From contig NZ_CP036533.1 in assembly GCF_024585265.1 (NCBI RefSeq), positions 7,573,001 to 7,637,000 on the forward strand: 64,000 bases of DNA, read 5' to 3'. A program made the translations under genes and the position numbers. How positions within the stretch are numbered: the stretch's first letter is position 1; the number at the start of each line of letters is the position of its first letter. Shown here in pieces: positions 36,820-45,330 of the stretch. This DNA is from Bradyrhizobium sp. WBAH42 (lineage in GTDB: Bacteria; Pseudomonadota; Alphaproteobacteria; Rhizobiales; Xanthobacteraceae). The notes beneath the pieces were generated by a model. That model saw nothing but the letters and a program-made list of their open reading frames with translations, ran no database searches and was not told where the DNA came from.

Positions 36820-36990
36820 ATGTACTTTCAACTCTACCGCGACGAGCGTAATGAGTGGCGTTGGACGCTGCACGCCGGAAATCAGCGCAAGATCGCTGAG
36901 TCCGGCGAGGGTTATCACCACAAGGCCGACTGCTTCGCGGCAATCGAACTTGTAAAAAGCACCGACCGCGACACGCCTATCCGCGAGTAA
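36820..36990 (+). CDS. DUF1508 / YegP-like small protein
   Basis: 56-residue intact small protein: MYFQLYRDERNEWRWTLHAG, KIAESGEGYHHKADCFAAIE and LVKST. The pattern FxLYxDxxxxWRWxLxAxNxxxIAxSGExYxxKxxC is the DUF1508 (YegP) domain, here a single copy; E. coli YegP has two. AGGAG at 36809-36813 supplies a ribosome site seven bases before the ATG. Function of the family is not firmly known. It is the only clearly intact non-IS gene in this part of the island. Confidence 0.8.
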   Translation: MYFQLYRDERNEWRWTLHAGNQRKIAESGEGYHHKADCFAAIELVKSTDRDTPIRE

Positions 36991-38054
36991 TCCCACCTCT
37001 CTCATTTCGGTTTGACTGTTGGGCTTTCAGTCGATCAGACCTGCTAGCCCCTTACCCCCGCCCACTGCCATCGCCCCGTTCTAAAGAACGGGGGCGCAGA
37101 GATGGCAATCAAGATGGGAAAATTTCTGGCTCTTTCTAGCACTTTCTGGCACTCGCCGAATTCAGTAATGTAATCAGCACTTAAGGTGCCAAAACGAACT
37201 TAAGGTGCCAAAACGAGGTGCCAGACAGCCGCCAGAATGAGGTGCCAGAACGGGTGCCAGACCGATTTGCATTGGCACCTCTTTTGGCACCTATTCTGGC
37301 ACTTGTTCCACTTGGCGGTTCGGCCTTCGCCGCTGATTTTCAACCTTTGCTGCCAGCCGCCAGTCCTGACCGCCTGAGAGCCTTTCAGCCCGCGTTGGGC
37401 TCAACGGCTGGAAGTCGTTCAGGCGATCAGCGAGGCGCCCGTCCTGCCTTCTCGCAGCGCTGGAAGCCAACGCAAAAGGGGCGGCCGGACCGTTGGTCCG
37501 ACCACCCTGAATTCGCCCCGGAGATCTGGGCGCCCGAAGTCGTGGAGACCTCGGGTAAGACAGCAATCAGGCTGCCAACTTATAGAATGGCAGCGCCTTT
37601 CTCCTCCTCTCTTGGACGACCGGAGTCCGGCGGCGCCGGCTTCGGAGCGCTTCTCACGTGATCTCTGCCCGCTTAGCCAGCCCCCGGCATAAACGGACGC
37701 TGTCGGCGGTCACCGCCGAGAGAAACAAATTCATCTATGTGGAGGATTTAGCGCAGGCGCATCGCGGGTCCGGCTTGTCGCCCGCAACCTGAATGGACGC
37801 CAGTGGCGTTGTAGAAGCACCCATCCTCCCCAAAACGCTCGAGAGCGTTGACTTTAGGCTAATCCGCGTCGGGGCGGAACAGGCCGACAAATGATAACTT
37901 TGCAATCATCGGTGAGCCGCATTCACCTGTTCTGGATGACTCTCTGAAACGAAACTGAGCGCGAATCTGCCCTATTCGCCTAACTCAATCCGCTCGCGCG
38001 GCAAACGGCCCCCGGCTCGTGCGACCACCATGTGCAACGCTAGATGCTGCCAGG
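36991..38054. other. Non-coding island DNA with repeats
   Basis: No supported gene over about 1 kb. Within it lie a 10-base-stem hairpin (37072-37095, CGCCCCGTTC-TAAA-GAACGGGG) with no T-run, and the GGTGCCA repeat cluster at 37136-37303. Open frames around 37218-37661 run through the repeats and look fortuitous. Confidence 0.5.
37136..37303. repeat. Iteron-like GGTGCCA repeat cluster
   Basis: Five GGTGCCA copies lie in forward orientation (37185, 37204, 37217, 37241, 37253) and three TGGCAC(C) copies in reverse (37273, 37285, 37297), with further TAGCACT/TGGCACT near 37136-37152. The first two are part of a perfect 19-base tandem repeat (ACTTAAGGTGCCAAAACGA at 37179 and 37198). The arrangement resembles protein-binding iterons or integrase arm sites. 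Confidence 0.75.
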
Positions 38055-38620
38055 CTGCCCTTCATCGCTCCGGAGCTCGGGAGGGCGCGGCGAAATTGAG
38101 CTGGTCCTGAAGGGCAAGCTGCCGAAGCTCTTCACCGACGGAGAACCTGCGCGGAATCCTTCACTGCCACGCCGATAACTCGGACGGGATCGAGACCCTG
38201 GAGACGATGGCGAAAAGCGGCGCGCCAGCGCGGACGAGTATTTCGGGGCGCGCAGCAGCATCGAGCAGCCGACCGGCTCAACAAGCGCTTCGGCAAGGGT
38301 TTCCGGCTCCTTAGCGGCATCGAGTCGGACATTCTGGCGGACGGCTCGCTTGACTACGACGACGAGGTGCTTGGACGTTTCGACTTTCGTTGTCGCCAGT
38401 ATCCCCGGGCGCTTCATGCTGGACTGCAAGACACAGACGCAGGGACTGCTTCGGGCCGCTTCCGATCCTCACACGATTATCGTCGGCCACATGACCGGGC
38501 GGCAGCTACAGCGCCACCCTGGTCACGAAATCGACCTGTGCGAAACACGTCGTGGTCGAGATCAACTCACATGCATGGCCTCTTTACCTGGATTGGCGTT
38601 GGCACCACTCGGCGCTTGTC
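38055..38620 (+). pseudogene. polX: DNA polymerase X / PHP domain remnant
   Basis: Fragments in several frames match the rear half of bacterial PolX. They include [43 protein letters not shown] (PHP metal-binding histidines), [47 protein letters not shown], and [20 protein letters not shown]. At least four shifts separate them. The polymerase part is absent. From the family the intact protein is a repair polymerase with 3'-5' exonuclease. Confidence 0.8.
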
Positions 38621-38653
38621 ATCGTCGTGGAACGCGACACCCTTGTGCGGCCG

Positions 38654-38935
38654 TGATTGTGGGGGCTGGTGCGGCCGGCTGCCTACTCGCAAATCGCCTC
38701 TCGGCGGATGATATGGCAACAGGCTGTCTCCTCGAGGCTGCTCCCGTGGACCGCAACCCATTCATTCATGTACCAGCGGGGTTTATCAAAACGCTTCGAT
38801 GCTTCCTCCAACTAGCAATTCAAGACGGATCCGACCGCTCGGACTGGTGGTCGACCTATCTAGACAGCTCAGGGCCGCACGCTAGGAGGCAGTTTGTCGA
38901 TCAACGGCATGGTCTATAACCGTGATCAGTGTCCC
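38654..38935 (+). pseudogene. GMC oxidoreductase N-terminal remnant
   Basis: [20 protein letters not shown] (FAD-binding), [20 protein letters not shown] and, after a gap and frame change, [15 protein letters not shown] (GGSSxINGMxYxRG family motif) mark the front of a choline/glucose dehydrogenase-type flavoprotein. The central spacing is shortened, frames change, and everything after about residue 100 is missing. Confidence 0.8.
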
Positions 38936-39190
38936 ATGAAATTTTGCACAGCCTCGAATGGGCGCTGGCTGAGCGTCGGCGGTGAACCATCGCGTCGCGA
39001 CAGTCTATTCGACGACGTCAATCGTTCTCTAGGTAGCGCCACCTGAGCAAGCGCAGCAGAGTTGACAGTTTGCCCGACAGATCTGCTGGCCGAACCATCG
39101 CCTGACGCTGAACTGGAAACTCGCGGGATTCGAGATGTTTCCGCAGATTGAGGTCAACGGCAAGAGCGGACTTGACTCCCTCGAAGTATT

Positions 39191-39213
39191 AAGTCTAGTT
39201 ATGCAAGTAACAG
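39191..39213 (+). promoter_or_regulatory. Shared operator-like motif, copy A
   Basis: AAGTCTAGTTATGCAAGTAACAG lies 58 bases before the GTG start of the crotonase gene. The same 23-mer with one change is found at 48022-48044 and a looser copy at 48046-48067. It is a candidate site for the tandem HxlR regulator. Confidence 0.65.
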
Positions 39214-39270
39214 GTGAGCCTCGACCTTCGTCGGGTATGCTCAAACCTGTCCCAGCCCAGAGAGGCATTC

Positions 39271-40044
39271 GTGGAGGAAATTCGGGTCGAGCGGCTAGAC
39301 GGCGTTGCGCACGTCGTTCTGAATCGTCCAGCTGTAAGGAATGCCGTAACGCTTGCGATGTGGCGGGAGCTTGCTGACATCTTCTCGAGTTACGCCATTG
39401 ATCGGGATGTCCGCGGCGTGATCCTGCGTGGCTCGGACCGGAACTTCTCCGTCGGCGCGGACATCTCCGAATTCGATCGCATCAGAGAAGACCGTCATCA
39501 GGCGGCTGCCTACGAAGTCGCAGTCGATGCCTGCTCGGGAGCGATTGCTGCACTGGGAAAGCCTGTCGTCGCGGCGATCGATGGCTACTGTCTCGGAGGA
39601 GGCTGCCATCTTGCGCTCGCTTGCGATTTCCGCTTCGCCCATCTCAACGCTATAATTGGCATTCCGTCGGCGAGGCTGTCGATTGTCTACGGAGTTCACA
39701 GTGTGCAGCGCCTGCTCGCACTCACCGGCGTGTCCAACGCCAAGAGGATACTCTATTCGGCAGACCGCTTCGGCGCCGAACAAGCCATTCGGATGGGCTT
39801 GATCGACGAGCTTCACGACGATGTCGTCACGGCCGCGGAGAAGTTCCTGCAACACCTCTCCGGCAATGCACCGCTCTCGATCTCCGGCGCCAAATTCATG
39901 CTGAATGGTCTCACCATGGGCAACGGAGCGCTGGATCTGGCGACAGCACAGCGGCTCGTCGACGAGGCATCCGACAGCGGCGACTTCAAGGAAGGCCGTG
40001 AGGCCTTCGCGCAGAAGAGGACGCCGCGGTTTCGCGGAGAATAG
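39271..40044 (+). CDS. Crotonase-fold protein lacking catalytic glutamates
   Basis: 257-residue enoyl-CoA hydratase/isomerase family member. The CoA-binding core is present (SDRNFSVGADISEF and IDGYCLGGGCHLALACDFRF). The two glutamates used by rat crotonase are not: GGGCE is GGGCH here and the PE of the second motif is PS (IGIPSARLS). It therefore probably does not hydrate enoyl-CoA in the standard way. GTG at 39271, preceded by GAGAGG, is the best start. First gene of the catabolic cluster, 36 bases before the FAD subunit gene. Confidence 0.8.
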   Translation: MEEIRVERLDGVAHVVLNRPAVRNAVTLAMWRELADIFSSYAIDRDVRGVILRGSDRNFSVGADISEFDRIREDRHQAAAYEVAVDACSGAIAALGKPVVAAIDGYCLGGGCHLALACDFRFAHLNAIIGIPSARLSIVYGVHSVQRLLALTGVSNAKRILYSADRFGAEQAIRMGLIDELHDDVVTAAEKFLQHLSGNAPLSISGAKFMLNGLTMGNGALDLATAQRLVDEASDSGDFKEGREAFAQKRTPRFRGE

Positions 40045-40080
40045 GTTGGATGAAGAAAGATCAGGATTTGGAGAGTGCCG

Positions 40081-40950
40081 ATGAAGCCTGCCAAGTTTGA
40101 CTATGTCGCTCCAACGACCGTGGAGGCGGCCGTCGAGGCACTAGTTGCCTCGCACGGAGAGGGAAAGCTGCTCGCCGGAGGGCAAAGTCTATTACCGCTC
40201 CTCAACTTCCGGATGGCCCGCCCTTCGGTTCTGATCGACCTCAACCGCATCGAAGGACTTTCCTATATCAAGGACCGGGGCGATAGCATCGCGATCGGCG
40301 CGCTGACCCGCCATCGTCACCTCGAACATTCGCCAATGACCGCTTCAAAGCTTCCGGTATTGTCGGCCGCAATGCGGCACGTGGCTCATCTGGCTATACG
40401 CAATCGCGGCACAATCGGCGGCAGCTTGTCCCATGCGGATCCCGCCGCCGAACTGCCGATGCTAACGGTATTCTACGATGCAACCATATCAATTCGGGGC
40501 CCGAGCGGGCTCAGGACGGTCGCCGCGGAGGAGTTCTTTGTCGATGCTCTGACAAGTTGCCTAGAGCCCGACGAGATCGTCGTGGAAATCGAATTTCCGG
40601 TCCTCGATCACGACGGGTGGGCATTTGAAGAGGTCGCCCGCCGCTTCGGCGATTTCGCGCTGGCGAGCATCGCTCTGTCCGTTCGTCGCACGGGTGCCAG
40701 GCTTGAGGATGCGCGCATCGCGGTGATGGGAGTGGCCAACACTCCGCTGCGCTTGAAGCAAGCCGAGCGAGAACTCGTTGCATTGCCGCTCGACGAACAG
40801 GCTCCGGAGCTCTTTTCCGAGATCATCGCGTCAGAGGTGTCTCCGAACGACGATGTTCATGCATCGGGTGAGTACCGCACGCACCTCCTGAAAGAGCTGT
40901 CCCGGCGCGCATTGCGCACCGCTCTGATACCGACGGAGCAGGCGGCATGA
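40081..40950 (+). CDS. Molybdenum hydroxylase FAD subunit (CoxM-like)
   Basis: 289-residue FAD-binding medium subunit of the xanthine oxidase/CO dehydrogenase family. It has AGGQSLLPLLNFRMARPSVL (FAD) and TIGGSLSHADPAAELP, the two flavin motifs. GGAG seven bases before the ATG supports the start. It overlaps the next gene by four bases. It carries electrons from the Fe-S subunit to an acceptor. Confidence 0.93.
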   Translation: MKPAKFDYVAPTTVEAAVEALVASHGEGKLLAGGQSLLPLLNFRMARPSVLIDLNRIEGLSYIKDRGDSIAIGALTRHRHLEHSPMTASKLPVLSAAMRHVAHLAIRNRGTIGGSLSHADPAAELPMLTVFYDATISIRGPSGLRTVAAEEFFVDALTSCLEPDEIVVEIEFPVLDHDGWAFEEVARRFGDFALASIALSVRRTGARLEDARIAVMGVANTPLRLKQAERELVALPLDEQAPELFSEIIASEVSPNDDVHASGEYRTHLLKELSRRALRTALIPTEQAA

Positions 40951-41426
40951 CAGAGATCTCGGTGAAAGTGAACGGAGAGCGCTACGACATTACTGACGTC
41001 GAGCCGCGCATGCTGTTGTCTGACTTCTTGCGCGACCGACTAGGTCTCACCGGAACGCATGTCGGGTGCGAGCATGGTGTCTGCGGAGCCTGTACCATCC
41101 TTGTGAACGGCGACAGCGCGCGCGCCTGCTTGATGTTGGCAGTCCAGACCGATGGTGCCGAAATTGTAACAGTCGAGGGACTGGGGTCGGCCGAAGAACT
41201 AAACGTCCTTCAATCGCAGTTCCGCGAGCATCACGGGCTTCAGTGCGGCTATTGCACGCCCGGTATGCTGATGACCGGTGAGGACCTGCTTCGAAAGTAT
41301 CCTCTAGCTACCGATGAGGACATCCGGGAGGGGCTTTCCGGAAATCTTTGCCGTTGTACGGGCTATCAGAACATTGTGGCCGCGATCCGCAGCGCCGCCA
41401 CTATGCGCGCAGGGAAAAAGTCATGA
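40947..41426 (+). CDS. Molybdenum hydroxylase 2Fe-2S subunit (CoxS-like)
   Basis: 159-residue small subunit with both 2Fe-2S clusters: the plant-type CEHGVCGACTILVNG and the helical pair CGYCTPGM and NLCRCTGYQNI. It relays electrons from the molybdenum site to FAD. It overlaps both neighbours by four bases, so M, S and the MBL gene are translationally coupled. Confidence 0.95.
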   Translation: MTEISVKVNGERYDITDVEPRMLLSDFLRDRLGLTGTHVGCEHGVCGACTILVNGDSARACLMLAVQTDGAEIVTVEGLGSAEELNVLQSQFREHHGLQCGYCTPGMLMTGEDLLRKYPLATDEDIREGLSGNLCRCTGYQNIVAAIRSAATMRAGKKS

Positions 41427-42184
41427 AGTTGAACTTCCTCGCCGCCGGGCGCCTTCGGATGAAGAAGAGTATCTACGTGGCCGGCGCAGAGCGGAGCGAG
41501 ACGATCGATCTCTCGGTCAGCAGCGCGCTGGTTCGGCATAAGCAGGGCAATGTGCTGTTCGATACCGGATGTCATCCGTCCGTCGTCACCGACGCTGAGG
41601 GTCGTTGGGGCCCGCTCGCAAAGGTCATGAAGCCGATGATGCGAGAGGATGAGACACTGCTGCCAAGCCTGGCATGCACGGGCCTCGGGCCGGATGACAT
41701 CGACATCGTCGTCAACTCGCACTTTCATCCGGATCATTGCGGTTGCAATCAGTTCTTCCGCAAGGCGACAATTCTCGCACATGCCAAGGAGATCGAAGCG
41801 GCGAAGGCGCCTGGCGCAGACGCCGCAGGATACCTCAGAGCCGACTGGGATTACGGACAGCCGATCGAGCCAGTAAACGGAGAGAAAGATGTCTTCGGCG
41901 ACTCTAGTCTGGTTCTGCTTCCGCTGCCGGGCCACACGCCGGGGACGATGGGAGCGCTCGTCAATTTGGATAAGGATGGGCAGTTCCTGCTCGCCTCGGA
42001 TGCCGTCAGCCTGCGCCAGAACCTCGATGCTGACGCGGCCCCCCGCAACACTTGGAACGTCGAACAGCAGTTGAAGACGTTTGCGGAGGTTCGCCGGATC
42101 GAGAAGTCCGGTGCAACGGTGATCTGCGGACACGACGATGCGCAATGGCAAGGCTTGCGCAAAGGCGGCGACAGCTATGAATAG
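41423..42184 (+). CDS. Metallo-beta-lactamase-fold lactonase-like protein
   Basis: 253-residue hydrolase. The zinc motif is HFHPDHCG (HxHxDH), followed by LPGHTPGTMG and CGHDD for the remaining ligands. It resembles the N-acyl-homoserine lactonase family, which includes Agrobacterium BlcC/AttM, a gamma-butyrolactone lactonase. It starts by ATGA overlap with coxS and overlaps the large subunit gene by eight bases, an unusual placement that ties it to the Mo-enzyme reaction. I infer it opens a lactone made by, or entering with, this pathway. Confidence 0.85.
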   Translation: MKLNFLAAGRLRMKKSIYVAGAERSETIDLSVSSALVRHKQGNVLFDTGCHPSVVTDAEGRWGPLAKVMKPMMREDETLLPSLACTGLGPDDIDIVVNSHFHPDHCGCNQFFRKATILAHAKEIEAAKAPGADAAGYLRADWDYGQPIEPVNGEKDVFGDSSLVLLPLPGHTPGTMGALVNLDKDGQFLLASDAVSLRQNLDADAAPRNTWNVEQQLKTFAEVRRIEKSGATVICGHDDAQWQGLRKGGDSYE

Positions 42185-44573
42185 AGATCATCGCCCCAAC
42201 CCCTCCGACGTGCAGTGCCCGAAAAAAGTCGGCGCGCCGATAAGGCGCACCGAGGATCCACGCCTGCTCGCGGGAAGCGGTGAATACGCCGCCGATCGAA
42301 AGCTGGATCGGCCGTTGCATATCGCCTTCCTACGCAGCGCCCAAGCGCATGCCAGACTTGTGCGGGTCGACACGTCTGCCGCCCTGGAAGCGCCGGGTGT
42401 CGTGGCGGTGCTGACCGCGGAGGAGATAGCCGGCGATTTCAAGCCGGTCATCCCATTCTCTCGGATGGCGAACTACTACGCGACGCCGATTCTGCCGCTC
42501 GCCTCCGGAAAAGTCCGTTATGTTGGAGAGGCCGTCGCCGCCGTCGCCGCCACCTCGCGCTACCTGGCCGAAGATGCGATCGAATTGATCGACGTCGACT
42601 ACGAACGTCTGGAGCCGGTCGCGCGCCCGGAAGCGGCGGTCGCGGAAGGTGCGGCTCTGCTCCACGAAGAGGCTGGGACGAACGTCCTGATCGCCCGCGA
42701 GTTCAAGAAGGGGGACGTCGAAGCCGGTCTGGCTGGCGCCGCGGTGAGGGTGGGTGGGCGTTTCGAGATGACTCGAAAGGCGGCGCTTGCGATGGAGCCG
42801 CGCAGCTATGCTGCCGAATACGAGAAGCGAAGAGATGCGCTCACGCTCTACACGTCCTCGAACATCCCAGGCATCATCCGCGATGCCATCTCGGAATCGC
42901 TCTCGCTTCCAGGACATCGCCTGAGGGTGGTCGCCCCCGACGTCGGTGGCAGCTTCGGGTCGAAAGGCTCGCTGTATGCGGAGGAGCTTCTGATCTGCAT
43001 CGCCGCACGCAAGCTGCGCCGATCGATCAAATGGACGGCGGACCGGCTCGAAGACATCAGCAGTAGCAGTCAGGCTTTTGCCGAGATCGTTGACGCCGAA
43101 ATGGGCTTCGACGTGAACGGCATGGCTACCTCGCTGCAAGCAGACGTGATCGGCGACGTCGGCGCCTTTTCCATCTATCCGTGGACTTGCGGCCTGGAGC
43201 CCGTGCAGGTCGTCAGCTTTCTGCCCGGCCCCTACAAGATACAATCATATCGTGGCGCGGTTCGCGGTGTAGCGACTTGCAAGCCGCCGACCGGACCCTA
43301 CCGAGGTGTTGGCCGGCCGGTTTCGACCTTCGTTTGCGAGCGTCTGATGGACATGGGCGCCAAGGCACTGGGGATCGATCCACTCGAGATCAGGCGCCGC
43401 AACATGGTGCGGGCTGAAGAATTCCCATACCGGATCGCGTCCGGCATCATTTGGGACAAGACCGGCTTTGTCGACTGCTTGGAGGCTGCCGCCGAGGCAG
43501 CGGGCTACGATCAGCTTCGAAAGCAACAGTCCGAGGCCCGCAAACGTGGGCGACTTTTCGGGATTGGCATCGCTTCATACGCGGAACTGACCGGCATCGG
43601 CTCACGTATAGCGGTCGCGCCAGGCATGCCGATCAATACGGGCTCGGAAACGGCGAAGATCACGATCGATTCGACCGGAGGCATCACCGCAGCGTTTGGC
43701 GTCGCCTCCCATGGCCAGGGCCTCGAGACAACTTTGGCGCAGATCGTTGCCGACGACCTCGGTGCGCGCTTCGAGGACATTCGCGTCATTCAAGGTGATA
43801 GCGACGAGGTCCCGATGTCGACCGGGACGTACGCCAGCCGCAGCGCGGTGCTCGGCGGTGGTGCCGCGAAGCATGCCTCAGAGATCCTGAAGGGCAAGAT
43901 CAAGAGGGTGGCATCGCATCTCCTGGAAGCTAACGCGGATGACCTCGAAGTCTCCGAGGGAATGGTGACTGTACTCGGCACCGATCGCACAGTGTCTTTC
44001 AAGCAGATTTCCAAGGCCGTCTATTCCGACATGAAGACCTTGCCGGTCGATGCGCGGGAAGAGCTGACTGCGAGCTACACCTACGATCCAGTCAATGGCA
44101 CAACCGCGGCGGCAACCCACATCGCGGCGGTCGAGATCGATCCGGCGACGTGCTTCGTAAAGATCAACAAGTTTGTCGTCGCCGAGGATTGTGGCCGCAT
44201 CATCAATCCGATGATCGTGGATGGTCAGGTCCACGGGGGCGTCGCACAGGGCATCGGTGCCGCGCTGTTCGAGGAACTCATCTACGATGACGATGGCCAA
44301 CTTCTCAGCGCGAGCCTTGTCGACTACGTGATTCCGTCGGCCCCGGAAGTGCCGATGATGGATGTCGTCCACGTCGAAAGCGAGTCTGCGGTGGCGGGCG
44401 GGTTCCGCGGTATGGGCGAAGGCGGCACAATCGGTGCGCCGGCGGCGATCGCCAACGCTATCGCCGACGCGCTATCGCCCCTCGAGATTGATGTCTCGAT
44501 CCTTCCAATGACCCCGGAACGCATCTTCAGGCTTATCCAGAACGCCAAGTTCAGAGCAAAGGGAAAATCATGA
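42177..44573 (+). CDS. Molybdenum hydroxylase large subunit (CoxL-like)
   Basis: 798-residue catalytic subunit of the xanthine oxidase family. It shows GAPIRRTEDPRLLAG at the front, VAPDVGGSFGSKG, PTGPYRGVGRP in the active-site loop, and GMGEGGTIGAPAAIANA with the catalytic glutamate. The CO dehydrogenase signature AYRCSFR is absent, so it oxidises an organic substrate, unknown from sequence. Related three-subunit enzymes hydroxylate heterocycles and CoA esters such as 2-furoyl-CoA. The start at 42177 overlaps the MBL gene. Confidence 0.93.
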   Translation: MNRDHRPNPSDVQCPKKVGAPIRRTEDPRLLAGSGEYAADRKLDRPLHIAFLRSAQAHARLVRVDTSAALEAPGVVAVLTAEEIAGDFKPVIPFSRMANYYATPILPLASGKVRYVGEAVAAVAATSRYLAEDAIELIDVDYERLEPVARPEAAVAEGAALLHEEAGTNVLIAREFKKGDVEAGLAGAAVRVGGRFEMTRKAALAMEPRSYAAEYEKRRDALTLYTSSNIPGIIRDAISESLSLPGHRLRVVAPDVGGSFGSKGSLYAEELLICIAARKLRRSIKWTADRLEDISSSSQAFAEIVDAEMGFDVNGMATSLQADVIGDVGAFSIYPWTCGLEPVQVVSFLPGPYKIQSYRGAVRGVATCKPPTGPYRGVGRPVSTFVCERLMDMGAKALGIDPLEIRRRNMVRAEEFPYRIASGIIWDKTGFVDCLEAAAEAAGYDQLRKQQSEARKRGRLFGIGIASYAELTGIGSRIAVAPGMPINTGSETAKITIDSTGGITAAFGVASHGQGLETTLAQIVADDLGARFEDIRVIQGDSDEVPMSTGTYASRSAVLGGGAAKHASEILKGKIKRVASHLLEANADDLEVSEGMVTVLGTDRTVSFKQISKAVYSDMKTLPVDAREELTASYTYDPVNGTTAAATHIAAVEIDPATCFVKINKFVVAEDCGRIINPMIVDGQVHGGVAQGIGAALFEELIYDDDGQLLSASLVDYVIPSAPEVPMMDVVHVESESAVAGGFRGMGEGGTIGAPAAIANAIADALSPLEIDVSILPMTPERIFRLIQNAKFRAKGKS

Positions 44574-45319
44574 CTGATCTCAAGGGACGTATAGCGCTGG
44601 TCACGGGAGGCGGCCGCGACGTTGGGGCTGCTATCTGCAAGATGCTGGCGGAACGTGGCGCGTCCGTCGCAGTCAATTACCACAGTTCGAACGTGGATGC
44701 AGAAGGAGTCGTCGCTGAGATCGAAAGGACCGGCGGAAAAGCAAAAGCCTATCAGGCCGACATCGCTGATCCGACCGTCGTCAAGAAGATGATCGCCGAC
44801 ATCAAGAACGACTTCGGCGGCCTAGATATTCTTGTCAACAACGCCGGCCTGGTATTCCGAAAGAAGTTCACTGAGAGCACGCCGGAGGACTGGAAGAAGC
44901 AGGTCGACACCTGTCTTTACGGCGCATTAAACTGCTCGCATAGCGCCGGGCCGCTGCTTGAGACTTCGGGCCGTGGACGCATCATCTCGATCATGGGCGA
45001 CTCCTCCCGCGTCGGCGAATCCGGGCTCGCGATCGGCGCAGCCGCGCGCGCCGGAACGATCGCGCTGATGAAATCGCTCGCTCGCGAGTGGGGTCGTTCG
45101 GGCGTTACCGCGAATTCGATCTCGCTTGGTCTGATCGAGACCGCACACGACAAGGCCTGGGTCGACGCCAATCGCGACAAACTGGTCAAGGCCTACGCCA
45201 TTCGTCGCCTGGGCCTGCCATCGGATGTGGCTCCCCTCGTAACTTTGCTCGCCTCGGACGCCGGCGCCTGGATTACCGGCCAGGTAATCAGCGTGAACGG
45301 CGGATATTCGATGGTCTGA
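44570..45319 (+). CDS. SDR-family protein without the YxxxK motif
   Basis: 249-residue Rossmann protein of the FabG-like class. The cofactor motif TGGGRDVGAAI and the NNAG motif (ILVNNAGLVF) are present, and the end (GAWITGQVISVNGGYSMV) is classical. The catalytic stretch, usually YSASK, reads GAAAR (GLAIGAAARAGTIALMKSLA), so both the tyrosine and lysine are lost. It is coupled to coxL by an ATGA overlap. It may bind NAD(P) and act by another mechanism, or be inactive. Confidence 0.85.
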   Translation: MTDLKGRIALVTGGGRDVGAAICKMLAERGASVAVNYHSSNVDAEGVVAEIERTGGKAKAYQADIADPTVVKKMIADIKNDFGGLDILVNNAGLVFRKKFTESTPEDWKKQVDTCLYGALNCSHSAGPLLETSGRGRIISIMGDSSRVGESGLAIGAAARAGTIALMKSLAREWGRSGVTANSISLGLIETAHDKAWVDANRDKLVKAYAIRRLGLPSDVAPLVTLLASDAGAWITGQVISVNGGYSMV

Positions 45320-45330
45320 GGGAGGCGGCG

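Noticed and set aside
37072..37095. Strong hairpin CGCCCCGTTC-TAAA-GAACGGGG
   Set aside because: No T-run on either side and no gene ending nearby, so I do not call it a terminator; it is noted only as part of the repeat region.
37136..37303. CRISPR array
   Set aside because: The repeats are short, vary in spacing and occur in both orientations, and no cas gene is present.
37218..37661. 147-codon frame through the GGTGCCA repeats
   Set aside because: It starts inside the repeats, has no ribosome site and shows only low-complexity composition.
39214..39270. Upstream extension of the crotonase gene
   Set aside because: It would start right after the operator motif and adds residues without family match; the GTG at 39271 has a ribosome site and matches the family front.
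42177..44573. True CO dehydrogenase large subunit
   Set aside because: The AYRCSFR active-site motif of CO dehydrogenase is absent, so only the wider molybdenum hydroxylase family is claimed.
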